The notes under the pieces are model-generated. The model searched no databases and was not told the DNA's origin. It saw only the letters and a program-made list of their open reading frames with translations. From assembly GCA_938035945.1 (NCBI GenBank), contig CALHOU010000021.1:1-64000 (forward strand): a stretch of 64,000 nucleotides of DNA. The letters run 5' to 3'. The translations under genes and the position numbers were made by a program. Within the stretch, counting starts at the first letter, position 1; every line of letters starts with the position of its first letter. The stretch is from an uncultured Granulosicoccaceae bacterium. GTDB lineage: Bacteria > Pseudomonadota > Gammaproteobacteria > Granulosicoccales > Granulosicoccaceae. Positions 36,068-44,059 of the stretch are shown in pieces.

Positions 36068-37274
36068 CCAACCAACAGCATCCATGATTGACTTTGATCG
36101 CAGCAATCTACAGCGACTGCTGCAACGTATTGTGCTTGTATTCTCTACGTTTGCTGTGCTGGCTTTGTTGATTTCGATCGTACGCGGTGCACCCAGTGGT
36201 GCAATATTGTTAGCAGCGGTTGTGTTGTTAACCGGAAATTATCTTGGCGATCTTAAAGTCATAGGACACCTTCAGCGTGCCGTGTTGTTTGGGGTTCTAT
36301 CCACAATTGCAGCGGCCTTAATATATTTGCAATTGGACTTTTACCTTATCGACGCCGTCGACAGTGGTGTATCAGTTGCTGATTTTCGTTTGCAAGGCGC
36401 TGCGAAAGCGGGATACTGGTTGGCCGTGGTGTCGGCATGGCTCACGGCGTGGTTGTGCGTTGAACATTTGTCGGCGATAAAAACATTGGATAAAAACAAA
36501 CAACGCTTTCTTAATGTACTTATTCCAATAGTTTTTGGTGTTTGGTTATTGTTATTATGGGAGTTCATTACCCGTGGTGCAGCCGTCCCCCAAGTATTGT
36601 TGCCTGCGCCATCGGTTATCGGAGAACGCATAGCCAACTCGGTCCCGATTTTATTCGCTGATTTCAAACAAACCTTTTTAAAGGCGGTACTCATCGGTTA
36701 CGCGATTGGTTGCTCTGCCGGATTCTTGGTTGCCGTAATCATTGATCGTTCACCGTTTTTGCAACGCGGTTTGCTGCCAATTGGAAACCTGGTGTCCGCT
36801 CTACCGATTGTTGGCATAGCACCCATTATGGTTATGTGGTTTGGTTTCGACTGGCCTTCAAAAGCCGCAGTGGTTATTGTCATGACCTTTTTCCCGATGC
36901 TGGTGAATACCATATCGGGACTGGCCGCGGCCAATTCCATGCAACTTGATCTGATGAAGACATATGGAGCAAGCTATTGGCAAACCTTATTTAAAGTACG
37001 GCTGCCAGAGGCATTACCGTTTATCTTTAATGCACTTAAAATCAATTCAACGCTTGCGCTCATAGGCGCAATTGTCGCAGAATTCTTTGGTACTCCCATT
37101 GTTGGAATGGGTTTTCGAATCTCTACAGAAGTTGGGAGAATGAATGTTGATATGGTATGGGCAGAAATTGCTGTTGCCGCTGTGGCAGGGTCGCTGTTTT
37201 ACGCGCTACTGTCCTTAATCGAACGTCTAGTCACATTTTGGCACCCATCAATGAGAACAAGAGGTATAACTTAG
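36060..37274 (+). CDS. ABC transporter permease 2
   Basis: About 404 residues from the ATG at 36060, which overlaps the permease 1 stop. The N-terminal 145 residues hold four extra hydrophobic helices not found in ordinary NitT/TauT permeases. The C-terminal 255 residues are the BPD permease core, with the EAA loop KTYGASYWQTLFKVRLPEAL near residue 305. It pairs with permease 1. The added N-terminal membrane region is shared with some thiamine-precursor importers as I remember them. Confidence 0.9.
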   Translation: MLSQPTASMIDFDRSNLQRLLQRIVLVFSTFAVLALLISIVRGAPSGAILLAAVVLLTGNYLGDLKVIGHLQRAVLFGVLSTIAAALIYLQLDFYLIDAVDSGVSVADFRLQGAAKAGYWLAVVSAWLTAWLCVEHLSAIKTLDKNKQRFLNVLIPIVFGVWLLLLWEFITRGAAVPQVLLPAPSVIGERIANSVPILFADFKQTFLKAVLIGYAIGCSAGFLVAVIIDRSPFLQRGLLPIGNLVSALPIVGIAPIMVMWFGFDWPSKAAVVIVMTFFPMLVNTISGLAAANSMQLDLMKTYGASYWQTLFKVRLPEALPFIFNALKINSTLALIGAIVAEFFGTPIVGMGFRISTEVGRMNVDMVWAEIAVAAVAGSLFYALLSLIERLVTFWHPSMRTRGIT

Positions 37275-37307
37275 AACCGTTAAGGTTCATACACAGGAGA
37301 AGGTTGC

Positions 37308-38297
37308 ATGAAAAAGAGTTGGATATTAGCAGGTGCGCTAGCACTGGCTGGAGTAAGTGGATCAGTACACGCTGCTGATGACGTCACCATTCAATTGAAG
37401 TGGGTCACTCAAGCGCAGTTTGCTGGCTACTATGTTGCGCAAGATAAAGGTTTCTATAAAGACGCAGGGTTAAACGTCACCATCAAGCCAGGTGGTCCAG
37501 ACATTGCACCTCCACAAGTTATTGCAGGTGGTGGTGCGGATGTGGTTGTTGACTGGATGCCTTCGGCATTGGCTAGTCGTGAAAAAGGTGTTGCGCTGGT
37601 AAACATTGCTCAACCGTTCAAACGATCAGGCATGATGCTTACATGCCGCAAAGATTCTGGCATCACGTCACCTGCAGATTTTAAAGGTCGCACACTTGGT
37701 GTGTGGTTTTTTGGAAACGAGTATCCATTCCTGAGTTGGATGTCTTCGTTAGGTATCACTACTGAAGGTGGTGACGGCGTCACCGTATTGAAACAAGGTT
37801 TCAACGTCGATCCGCTACTGCAAAAGCAAGCCGATTGCATTTCTACCATGACGTACAACGAATACTGGCAAGTGGTCGACGCAGGTCTAGCACCTGAAGA
37901 TCTGATTGTTTTTAAATACGAAGATCAAGGTGTATCAACGATGGAAGATGGTTTATATGTGCTTGAAAAGAACTTAAGTGATGAGGCGTTCGTTGATAAG
38001 ATGGCACGCTTTGTAGCCGCTTCAATGAAAGGTTGGGCATACGCACGTGATAACGTTAACGAAGCTGCAGACATTGTTCTAGAGAATGACGCTAGTGGTG
38101 CGCAAACCGAAAAGCATCAACGCCGAATGATGAGCGAAATCAATAGGCTGACCGAAGGCAGTGATGGAAAACTTGATCCTGCTGATTTTGATCGCACTGT
38201 GCAAACCCTGTTGTCCGGCGGTTCCGATCCGGTGATCAGTAAAGTGCCTGAAGGTGCTTGGACGCATGTTGTTATTGATAAAGCAATGGCTATGTAA
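37308..38297 (+). CDS. ABC transporter substrate-binding protein, NMT1/THI5-like
   Basis: A 329-residue periplasmic binding protein. The signal peptide ends SVHAADD near residue 23. The core has VTIQLKWVTQAQFAGYYVAQ and DKGFYKDAGLNVTIKPGG, which is the NMT1/THI5 pattern also found in hydroxymethylpyrimidine-binding ThiY proteins. This fits a pyrimidine-like ligand. CAGGAGAAGG precedes the ATG. Last gene of the transporter operon, followed by a strong terminator. Confidence 0.93.
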   Translation: MKKSWILAGALALAGVSGSVHAADDVTIQLKWVTQAQFAGYYVAQDKGFYKDAGLNVTIKPGGPDIAPPQVIAGGGADVVVDWMPSALASREKGVALVNIAQPFKRSGMMLTCRKDSGITSPADFKGRTLGVWFFGNEYPFLSWMSSLGITTEGGDGVTVLKQGFNVDPLLQKQADCISTMTYNEYWQVVDAGLAPEDLIVFKYEDQGVSTMEDGLYVLEKNLSDEAFVDKMARFVAASMKGWAYARDNVNEAADIVLENDASGAQTEKHQRRMMSEINRLTEGSDGKLDPADFDRTVQTLLSGGSDPVISKVPEGAWTHVVIDKAMAM

Positions 38298-38316
38298 ACA
38301 ACGATTCATGCTAGCG

Positions 38317-38349
38317 AAAAAGGGGTCGCACAATGGCGGCCCCTTTTTT
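38317..38349 (+). terminator. intrinsic terminator of pyrimidine operon
   Basis: AAAAAGGGGTCGC-ACAATG-GCGGCCCCTTTTTT, 20 bases after the binding-protein gene. The A run before and T run after allow it to act in both directions, serving the convergent DUF1127 gene too. Confidence 0.88.
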
Positions 38350-38351
38350 GT

Positions 38352-38675
38352 TTAACGGCGCCTGGCAATTATCTCAAGCTTTGCCGCCGCATCTTCAGAT
38401 AAGGGCAGGCGACTTGCCCACTTCACGTCATACCTTGTAATGCCCATGTCTTTGAGCATGTGATCATCCAGTTTATCGATCTGCTGAATCGCCCTTCGAC
38501 TCACGTGTTGTTTGTATCTAATCATCAGGTGTTGTTTTGTATTAACCAAAGCTTTTACTACAGCAGAGCTGGTGATACGTGTTAGAAATCCCTTCGCATC
38601 AGATTGAACACATCGCTCGCTATCGCTTGTGTTTGGGTAGAGAGCGCTTGGTTGTTGAGTGCAGAGTGTATTCAT
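38352..38675 (-). CDS. DUF1127-domain protein
   Basis: About 107 residues from the ATG at 38675, which has GATGAGG nine bases upstream. The frame is open further to 38789. The C-terminal part is a DUF1127 domain: AIQQIDKLDDHMLKDMGITRYDV, with basic residues before it. Such small basic proteins have been linked to RNA turnover and stress or phosphate responses in alphaproteobacteria. It is divergent from the LysR gene with a palindrome between. Confidence 0.75.
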   Translation of the reverse strand: MNTLCTQQPSALYPNTSDSERCVQSDAKGFLTRITSSAVVKALVNTKQHLMIRYKQHVSRRAIQQIDKLDDHMLKDMGITRYDVKWASRLPLSEDAAAKLEIIARRR

Positions 38676-38780
38676 TGTATTTAACCTCATCGTCTGTTGG
38701 GCCGTGTGATGGGCTTTGTTAGCCCGTACCCATACTTTGCGGCCCCGCAGAGATTCAATCAAACGAAAAGATATGATAGT

Positions 38781-38803
38781 ATTTATCAATAAATTTGATA
38801 AAT
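38781..38803. promoter_or_regulatory. perfect palindrome upstream of LysR gene
   Basis: ATTTATCAA-TAAAT-TTGATAAAT, nine-base perfect arms, ends 11 bases before the LysR start and lies in the divergent DUF1127/LysR control region. It contains a T-N11-A pattern as LysR proteins favour. Likely autoregulatory operator. Confidence 0.6.
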
Positions 38804-38814
38804 AGAGGCGGAAT

Positions 38815-39711
38815 GTGACAAATCTGAATCAAAACAACCAGTTACCGCTATTAGAGCTCGATTTACTTAAAACCGTCGTGGCAATTGCAGAAACAGGGAA
38901 TTTCTCCAGCGCCGCAGAAAAACTATTTCGAACCCCGTCTGCGGTGTCAATGCAGGTTAAACGCATCGAGGATATGCTCGGTCGCCCAGTTTTTAATCGT
39001 GATTCAAGATCGGTCACACCAACAGTGGAGGGTGAAGTCCTGCTCGAGCACGGTCGTCGCTTGTTGGCCTTGAACAATCAAATAGTTAGTCGATTTGTCA
39101 CGCCGGATGTTGCCGGTCGTGTTTGTTTAGGGGCGACGGATGATATCTCTGAACGAATGTTGCCGGGGTTGTTACAACGATTTGCGCGCTCGCATTGCTG
39201 TGTCACTGTCGATGTCGTTGTTAATTCCAATGATGCCTTGCGCTCGCAGGTTAAAAGCGGCGTACTTGATCTGGCGTTGGTTACCTACAACCCAAATCAG
39301 AAAATAATGCACGATCTGGAACCAGTATTTTTGGAACGCCTGGCCTGGGCCGGACTGCGAAATGGTGTGGCTCATGAACAACGTCCATTACCGATATCAG
39401 TTTGGGAGGAGGGGTGTTCATGGCGAGAGTGTGGTTTGGAAAGCTTAAAAGTTGCACAGATTGATCATCGAGTTGCTTTTATGAGCTCGCACATATCGGG
39501 GCAACGTGCAGCTATTTTGGCAGATTTAGCGGGTGCTCCTATACCTGCTTCGTGTTGTGTGAACGATATCGTGGAGCTGACTGAGCAAGATGGTTTACCA
39601 GCGCTGTCGTCTTATGGCGTGGGCATGCTATTGCAAAAAAAGCCAAGTGAGCCTGCCTTGGCGGCGGCAGATCATATCCGTGCAAGCCTTGGGGAAAAAA
39701 GCGCGGCTTGA
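38815..39711 (+). CDS. LysR-family transcriptional regulator
   Basis: A 298-residue regulator. The N-terminal winged helix reads LDLLKTVVAIAETGNFSSAA, then LFRTPSAVSMQVKRIEDMLG and GEVLLEHGRRLL. The effector domain follows from about residue 90 (GRVCLGATDDISERMLPGLL). The sequence recalls the LrhA/HexA-type branch. It starts at GTG after GAGGCGGA. It is flanked by two DUF1127 genes, both on the opposite strand, which may be its targets. Confidence 0.92.
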   Translation: MTNLNQNNQLPLLELDLLKTVVAIAETGNFSSAAEKLFRTPSAVSMQVKRIEDMLGRPVFNRDSRSVTPTVEGEVLLEHGRRLLALNNQIVSRFVTPDVAGRVCLGATDDISERMLPGLLQRFARSHCCVTVDVVVNSNDALRSQVKSGVLDLALVTYNPNQKIMHDLEPVFLERLAWAGLRNGVAHEQRPLPISVWEEGCSWRECGLESLKVAQIDHRVAFMSSHISGQRAAILADLAGAPIPASCCVNDIVELTEQDGLPALSSYGVGMLLQKKPSEPALAAADHIRASLGEKSAA

Positions 39712-39741
39712 CTAAGCAAGCCACGCCTTTGTATCGCAACC

Positions 39742-40146
39742 CTACTTGCGCAGGGATGTTGTGCTAAGGCTATCGTCTCGGTTAGCAACAATATTGCGTT
39801 TTACCAATGCGTCGAACGATAGCGTTCCACTCCTTATGGCACTGAGCTCAGAACGTGTGAGCCCCATGTCTTTTAGCAGTGCATCGTCAAGCTGCATGAG
39901 TTGGCGCAATGCCAAGTTGTCGGCCTTTTTTTGTTTACGCACCTGTCGAAAGTTGGCGAAGGCACGCGCAAGTTGGGCCATCTTGTACCTGAACCCTGTG
40001 TGTTTGAAGCCGGCACTTTGTTGTTCGGCTTCTACAACTGGGTAGTCCACTGGCGAATGGACCGCAGTAGGTGGCGTGGAAACGAATTGATGAGCTTTCT
40101 TTGGTGTGACCTTCTCTTGTTCAAGGTCCTCGTATAGGGCAATCAT
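39742..40146 (-). CDS. DUF1127-domain protein
   Basis: A 134-residue protein. The N-terminal half is unstructured-looking. The C-terminal part has the DUF1127 pattern: KKADNLALRQLMQLDDALLK, then DMGLTRSEL. A good GAGGTG ribosome binding site precedes the ATG at 40146. Second DUF1127 gene around the same LysR regulator. It converges on the LysR gene and is divergent from a small membrane protein gene. Confidence 0.75.
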   Translation of the reverse strand: MIALYEDLEQEKVTPKKAHQFVSTPPTAVHSPVDYPVVEAEQQSAGFKHTGFRYKMAQLARAFANFRQVRKQKKADNLALRQLMQLDDALLKDMGLTRSELSAIRSGTLSFDALVKRNIVANRDDSLSTTSLRK

Positions 40147-40252
40147 ATTTCACCTCATGGTAAGAAGTGTTCTTTGTGTACTGGAAGATCAATTCCGGTA
40201 CGCCGTATCAAACAACAGCCTTTGTAAGGCTGTAATTAACAATGCGGCAGCG

Positions 40253-40295
40253 ATTTGATTTGGTCAAATGATACCTTGTGATTTCAACTATCACA
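40253..40295. promoter_or_regulatory. two inverted repeats in divergent control region
   Basis: ATTTGA-TTTGG-TCAAAT at 40253-40269 and TGTGAT-TTCAACT-ATCACA at 40277-40295, between the second DUF1127 gene and the small membrane protein gene. The second looks CRP-like but its spacing is too long. Possible operators. Confidence 0.4.
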
Positions 40296-40355
40296 TAAGT
40301 TGATTAGGCAATATAATGAAGGAACACATCAGCCCAATTGGGGTAAAACATCCAC

Positions 40356-40706
40356 ATGCTTGCTAATCTTCCTCAATTGCCTATGGGCACAATCATGACG
40401 GTGTGTATGCTGATTGGACTTGTTTTCAGCGCGCCATACGTGTTAGTGCCGAGTTTGAAACCGCTTCCAAAAGCTCTGGCTATTACTGTCGGATTGATCG
40501 TAATGCTTGCGGGTATCTGGAACACGTTCTGGCATGGGCTGCAAAATCTCGAAAACTTCTGGGGGCAAGCGGCCGCGGTGTCGGGTGTGTTTATGATGAT
40601 GACGTCGCTCTATATCATGCGTTACGAATTTCCGGTACGGCTGCTGGTTTTTCTTGGTCTTTTGGCGTGCTTTCTTGTGTACGCGATCACCATTCATCGC
40701 CTTTAG
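40356..40706 (+). CDS. small four-helix membrane protein
   Basis: A 116-residue hydrophobic protein with four predicted membrane helices (about 12-30, 38-56, 68-86 and 92-113). A conserved-looking WNTFWHGLQNLENFWGQ segment lies between helices two and three. No family recognised. It is divergent from the DUF1127 gene. A frame stays open for about 90 bases after it, but there is no start. Confidence 0.6.
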   Translation: MLANLPQLPMGTIMTVCMLIGLVFSAPYVLVPSLKPLPKALAITVGLIVMLAGIWNTFWHGLQNLENFWGQAAAVSGVFMMMTSLYIMRYEFPVRLLVFLGLLACFLVYAITIHRL

Positions 40707-40962
40707 GGATAGGGGCGAGCAGTTTTTTGATCCCGGTAACCGGGCCAAATCGGGTGATTGTTTTATCTCGCAAGTGGATGAAAATGATGATCTAATCCCG
40801 CCTTCACCAGAGCAATGCTTATAGGCTGAAAATCAGTCTTGTGTATTCGAGGGTGCAAACAAGGCCGCTCTATGGAGTGGCCTTTTTTTGTGTTGTAATT
40901 CGCACAGTTGAGGCGATAGGCCCGTGTCACTGAAAATTCATTGGTTTTTGCAGTTGGGTTGA
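40707..40962. other. intergenic region without recognised gene
   Basis: About 255 bases. Near its end is a terminator. The preceding stretch (about 40790-40860) could be a short non-coding transcript, but there is no independent evidence. No tRNA cloverleaf fits. Confidence 0.3.
40861..40889 (+). terminator. intrinsic terminator
   Basis: AAGGCCGCTC-TATG-GAGTGGCCTT followed by T residues. A strong rho-independent terminator about 155 bases after the membrane protein gene. Confidence 0.85.
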
Positions 40963-43212
40963 TTGAAGTCTGGGATACTTAAGCCTGTTCACATAATTTT
41001 GGTGCCCGGTATTAAAATTCAATCTTCAATTTGTCGTTGGCTTGTTTGTACTTGGTTGGCAATCGTTGGCCAAACAACGGCTGTGCACGCCGAAACCGTC
41101 AGCGTCGACTTAAAGGAATTACAACTAGCTCTTGAGAGCGCGAACAGTGATGGTGATGCTGTTGCCAAAGAATTGCTGGATAAAATTTCGGTCGCCATAA
41201 ACGAGTCAAACTTAGGCTTTGTCGATGGCGAACTTTTATACAGTGACAGTGATTCTGACATCACGGTCGAAGGTGGTTGCAATAGAACCGTCATCCTGCA
41301 GATAAGCACTGACATTGTCATCGAATCAAACACCTCGCTATCGCTGACGCTTGATTCGCTCTACGACCCAATAGTGCTGGACTTAAACGTCAGTGCGAAT
41401 GTTCATAGTGAGGGTGTTGCGCGACAAATTCTGGGCGTACGTTTGGGCAGCTGCCAAAACCTGGTACGCGATAGCTTTTCATTCGATGCTGACGGTCCGG
41501 CAAAGTTTTCTTTGTCGGCAAGCTTGGACTTAAATCCTGAGTGGACAAACGAAACTACACTCAGCTTATATCCAGAATTAACACTCGACGGAGAGCTTTT
41601 GGAATTTTCTTCCAAGGTCAATGTTGATGATACCGTTCTGGCTGGTGTTCTTGAATCTTATATTGAAGATCGTGTTAGTGATATTTTTAATAACTCTCGC
41701 TTAACTTCTGAGCTTGCAACTTTTGAGCGTGAATCAAACGAAAAAATTGAGCAGTCGCTTGATAATGGGCGAATAGATATCGAATTGCCTGAATCGAGCG
41801 ATGAGCAAATCTTGGCGCTCTATCAGCTACTTCAACCAGATGCTCGCTTTCCAATCACGCTTGACATGATACGACGCAATCGCCAACAACTACTGTCGTC
41901 ATTGTTGTTTGGTGCCCCTACGTCGGTCAATGCCATTTTAGCTGACGCTATCTTATGCGAGTCGGCTGCTTCTTTTCTAAGCCCGATTAACACTGATTCT
42001 CAGTTGCCGAGCAACTACCGGGCTTCTACAGTGGGTGAGTATTGCGATGTCGCACTTGACCCAAATCGCTTAGGCAATGCGGCATCAATGCCTGAAGAAT
42101 TAGGCCAATGGACGCATAGCCCAGGTTCACGCTTCGACATCAGTGCGCTGAGTGTCGCGGGAAAAACGCAACCGTTTATGCGCCGGTTTGCTTATAAGCG
42201 CGTGCAAACAAGTCGCGGAATGTGTGAATTGGAGATGCGCGTGTACTCTTCCAGTGCGAATCCGAGTATGCAAAAACCTCTTATGGCGCTACATGGAGGT
42301 AGCTGGCAACATCGCGCCAGCGGTTATATTGGAATAGAGGCGACGGCCACACATTTTACCAATGAAGGTTTTGTTGTCTTCGCACCGTTTTATCGCCTGA
42401 TTGGTGAGTCGGATGGCAACATTGCGTGTAACAACGCAAGCCTTGCGGATATTTTAATCGATGTTAACGATGCGCTCGATTGGATTCAGTTGCAATCTGC
42501 CGAGCTTGGCCTGGTTGGGACAACAACACTGTTCGGCCAGTCTGCAGGTGGCCACTTAGCATTATCTTTAAGTGTCAATCGGCCGCAAGATGTTCGTCGC
42601 GCCATATTGTTTTATACGCCTAGCGACTTTGAAGATTTTGCCCGGCAAATCAAGAGCGAGGACTATTCGAACCCAGCTGGCTTAAAAATTCTTGAGGCGG
42701 TAACCGGTAGTTCTATCGAGGAATTAGCACTCTCGTCGGCATTGGTACAAGAAAACAGCTTCCCGCTAGCAATATCAAAAGAACCAAATAGCTATCCACC
42801 TATGTTTATTATGCATGGTGAGATGGATTCGCTGTTGCCCTTCAGGCAATCGGTGCGCTTGTGTAACGCAATCGACGGCAGTGCAGACTTCAACGTCGGA
42901 GCAGCATCGCTTGTTCCTAACCTTTCGACCTTGAAGTCAGTGAGCATGTGCGGTGCGAACGGAAGCCAGTTGCATTTAATAGCTGAAGGCGATCATGCAT
43001 TGGATCTTTGTCTGGCACCTGGATTGTGTTTATCTGGAGGTGAACAAAGCGCGAAGCTTGTGTCGCAATCCATGCAACGCATGTTGGATTGGTCTAGCGC
43101 AGAGTCAGTGGCATTTGAGCCAGACAGGAGTGGTATTGGGGCTGTGTATTGTTCGATATTAACTCTGTTGCTTTTTTGCTGGGTGCGGCGATTTAAACAG
43201 GGTGATCACTAA
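40963..43212 (+). CDS. secreted alpha/beta hydrolase with long N-terminal domain
   Basis: About 749 residues. The start used is a TTG giving a signal peptide (hydrophobic residues about 22-43, ending VHAE). The N-terminal 370 residues, with paired cysteines and amphipathic beta segments, match no family I know. The C-terminal half is an esterase/lipase-type alpha/beta hydrolase: oxyanion motif MALHGGSWQ, nucleophile FGQSAGGHLALS, Asp in FIMHGEMDSLLPF and His in EGDHALDL. A hydrophobic segment and KQGDH tail close the protein, so it may be held in the membrane. Its stop overlaps the next start (TAATG). Confidence 0.8.
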   Translation: MKSGILKPVHIILVPGIKIQSSICRWLVCTWLAIVGQTTAVHAETVSVDLKELQLALESANSDGDAVAKELLDKISVAINESNLGFVDGELLYSDSDSDITVEGGCNRTVILQISTDIVIESNTSLSLTLDSLYDPIVLDLNVSANVHSEGVARQILGVRLGSCQNLVRDSFSFDADGPAKFSLSASLDLNPEWTNETTLSLYPELTLDGELLEFSSKVNVDDTVLAGVLESYIEDRVSDIFNNSRLTSELATFERESNEKIEQSLDNGRIDIELPESSDEQILALYQLLQPDARFPITLDMIRRNRQQLLSSLLFGAPTSVNAILADAILCESAASFLSPINTDSQLPSNYRASTVGEYCDVALDPNRLGNAASMPEELGQWTHSPGSRFDISALSVAGKTQPFMRRFAYKRVQTSRGMCELEMRVYSSSANPSMQKPLMALHGGSWQHRASGYIGIEATATHFTNEGFVVFAPFYRLIGESDGNIACNNASLADILIDVNDALDWIQLQSAELGLVGTTTLFGQSAGGHLALSLSVNRPQDVRRAILFYTPSDFEDFARQIKSEDYSNPAGLKILEAVTGSSIEELALSSALVQENSFPLAISKEPNSYPPMFIMHGEMDSLLPFRQSVRLCNAIDGSADFNVGAASLVPNLSTLKSVSMCGANGSQLHLIAEGDHALDLCLAPGLCLSGGEQSAKLVSQSMQRMLDWSSAESVAFEPDRSGIGAVYCSILTLLLFCWVRRFKQGDH

Positions 43213-43520
43213 TGGCGACTGGATTACGGGTTCGAAATCAATATTTGTTGTCAATCTTATCTTTAGCAACTCAGTTGGGCGAGCAAAACGTATCAACTGC
43301 TTTGCTAGTGGAAGCATGGAAAGAGCGAGGGCGTGTTTGCGATGAAAATTTCTTCATGCACTTCGAAGTGTTGCACGAATACCAATTCATAAAATCAATC
43401 GCTGGTGATGAGCAGCTGCTCGATCTTGATCAAATGCTTTCATTCAATAGTGAACAAGATCGTTTAATTTCGATTACTCATGCGGGGCGAGAGTTTCTGG
43501 AGCGATATGGTGGTCGGTAG
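43212..43520 (+). CDS. small hypothetical protein coupled to the hydrolase
   Basis: A 102-residue protein, helical, with no signal peptide. The pattern, including YEFIKSI-like and ISITHAGREFLERYG at the end, resembles a winged-helix fold (DUF2513-type proteins end similarly), but I do not assign it. It starts at the hydrolase stop codon and so is translationally coupled to it. Confidence 0.6.
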   Translation: MATGLRVRNQYLLSILSLATQLGEQNVSTALLVEAWKERGRVCDENFFMHFEVLHEYQFIKSIAGDEQLLDLDQMLSFNSEQDRLISITHAGREFLERYGGR

Positions 43521-43524
43521 TATG

Positions 43525-43980
43525 TTAAGAAGGCTTATGTTTTTCGTATATCTTAATCCATTCTTGTGGCGTTAACTTAGTGGCAAGCTCGCCAATTAAT
43601 TCGTACGGAATAGTTTCCATCTTCTTAAATCGAATACATGACTTCCCCATATCAAGTTTGGTTGGCACTTCTTCGCCGTAGCGCTTAGTGAACCAAGTCA
43701 TTAGCTTTTTATCGCTGTAAATGCCCATGTGGTAAAGCGCAACATGACTCTTTTGAGATGCAAGATTTATAAACGGTAGTGGCTGTGATGGGTTGCAGTG
43801 GTAGCCATCGGGATACATCGAGTGTGGCACCACATAGCCGATCATGTTGTAGTTCATCTCCTCCTTAAAGCCTTTGGGCAAATGTTTACGTAGGATGGTG
43901 CGCAACTTTGATATGGCTTTTTTTCGATCGGCGGGAAGCTGGTCGATGTACGCTTTGGGCGTGCTGGCTTTTGTCGTCAT
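43525..43980 (-). CDS. DUF1801-domain protein
   Basis: About 151 residues from the ATG at 43980, preceded by CGGAGAC. The frame extends ten codons further without a better start. The fold is that of YdhG/DUF1801 proteins: STPKAYIDQLPADRKKAI, then LRKHLPKGFKEEMNYNMIGY, SHVALYHMG and GKSCIRFKK. Function unknown in the family (iron-chaperone frataxin-like fold has been proposed). It converges on the previous gene with a four-base gap. Confidence 0.85.
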   Translation of the reverse strand: MTTKASTPKAYIDQLPADRKKAISKLRTILRKHLPKGFKEEMNYNMIGYVVPHSMYPDGYHCNPSQPLPFINLASQKSHVALYHMGIYSDKKLMTWFTKRYGEEVPTKLDMGKSCIRFKKMETIPYELIGELATKLTPQEWIKIYEKHKPS

Positions 43981-44059
43981 CTGAGTCTCCGTAATAATGC
44001 AACTACACACAAGGTGTCTTACACTGTTTTTTGAGTGTACGACAAATTATTCGCCTTTT

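Noticed and set aside
40277-40295. CRP site TGTGA...TCACA
   Set aside because: The arms are nine bases apart, while CRP sites need six.
40707-40860. Small RNA or C-terminal coding remnant before the terminator
   Set aside because: One frame is open but lacks a start codon and known motifs, and no structured RNA family was recognised.
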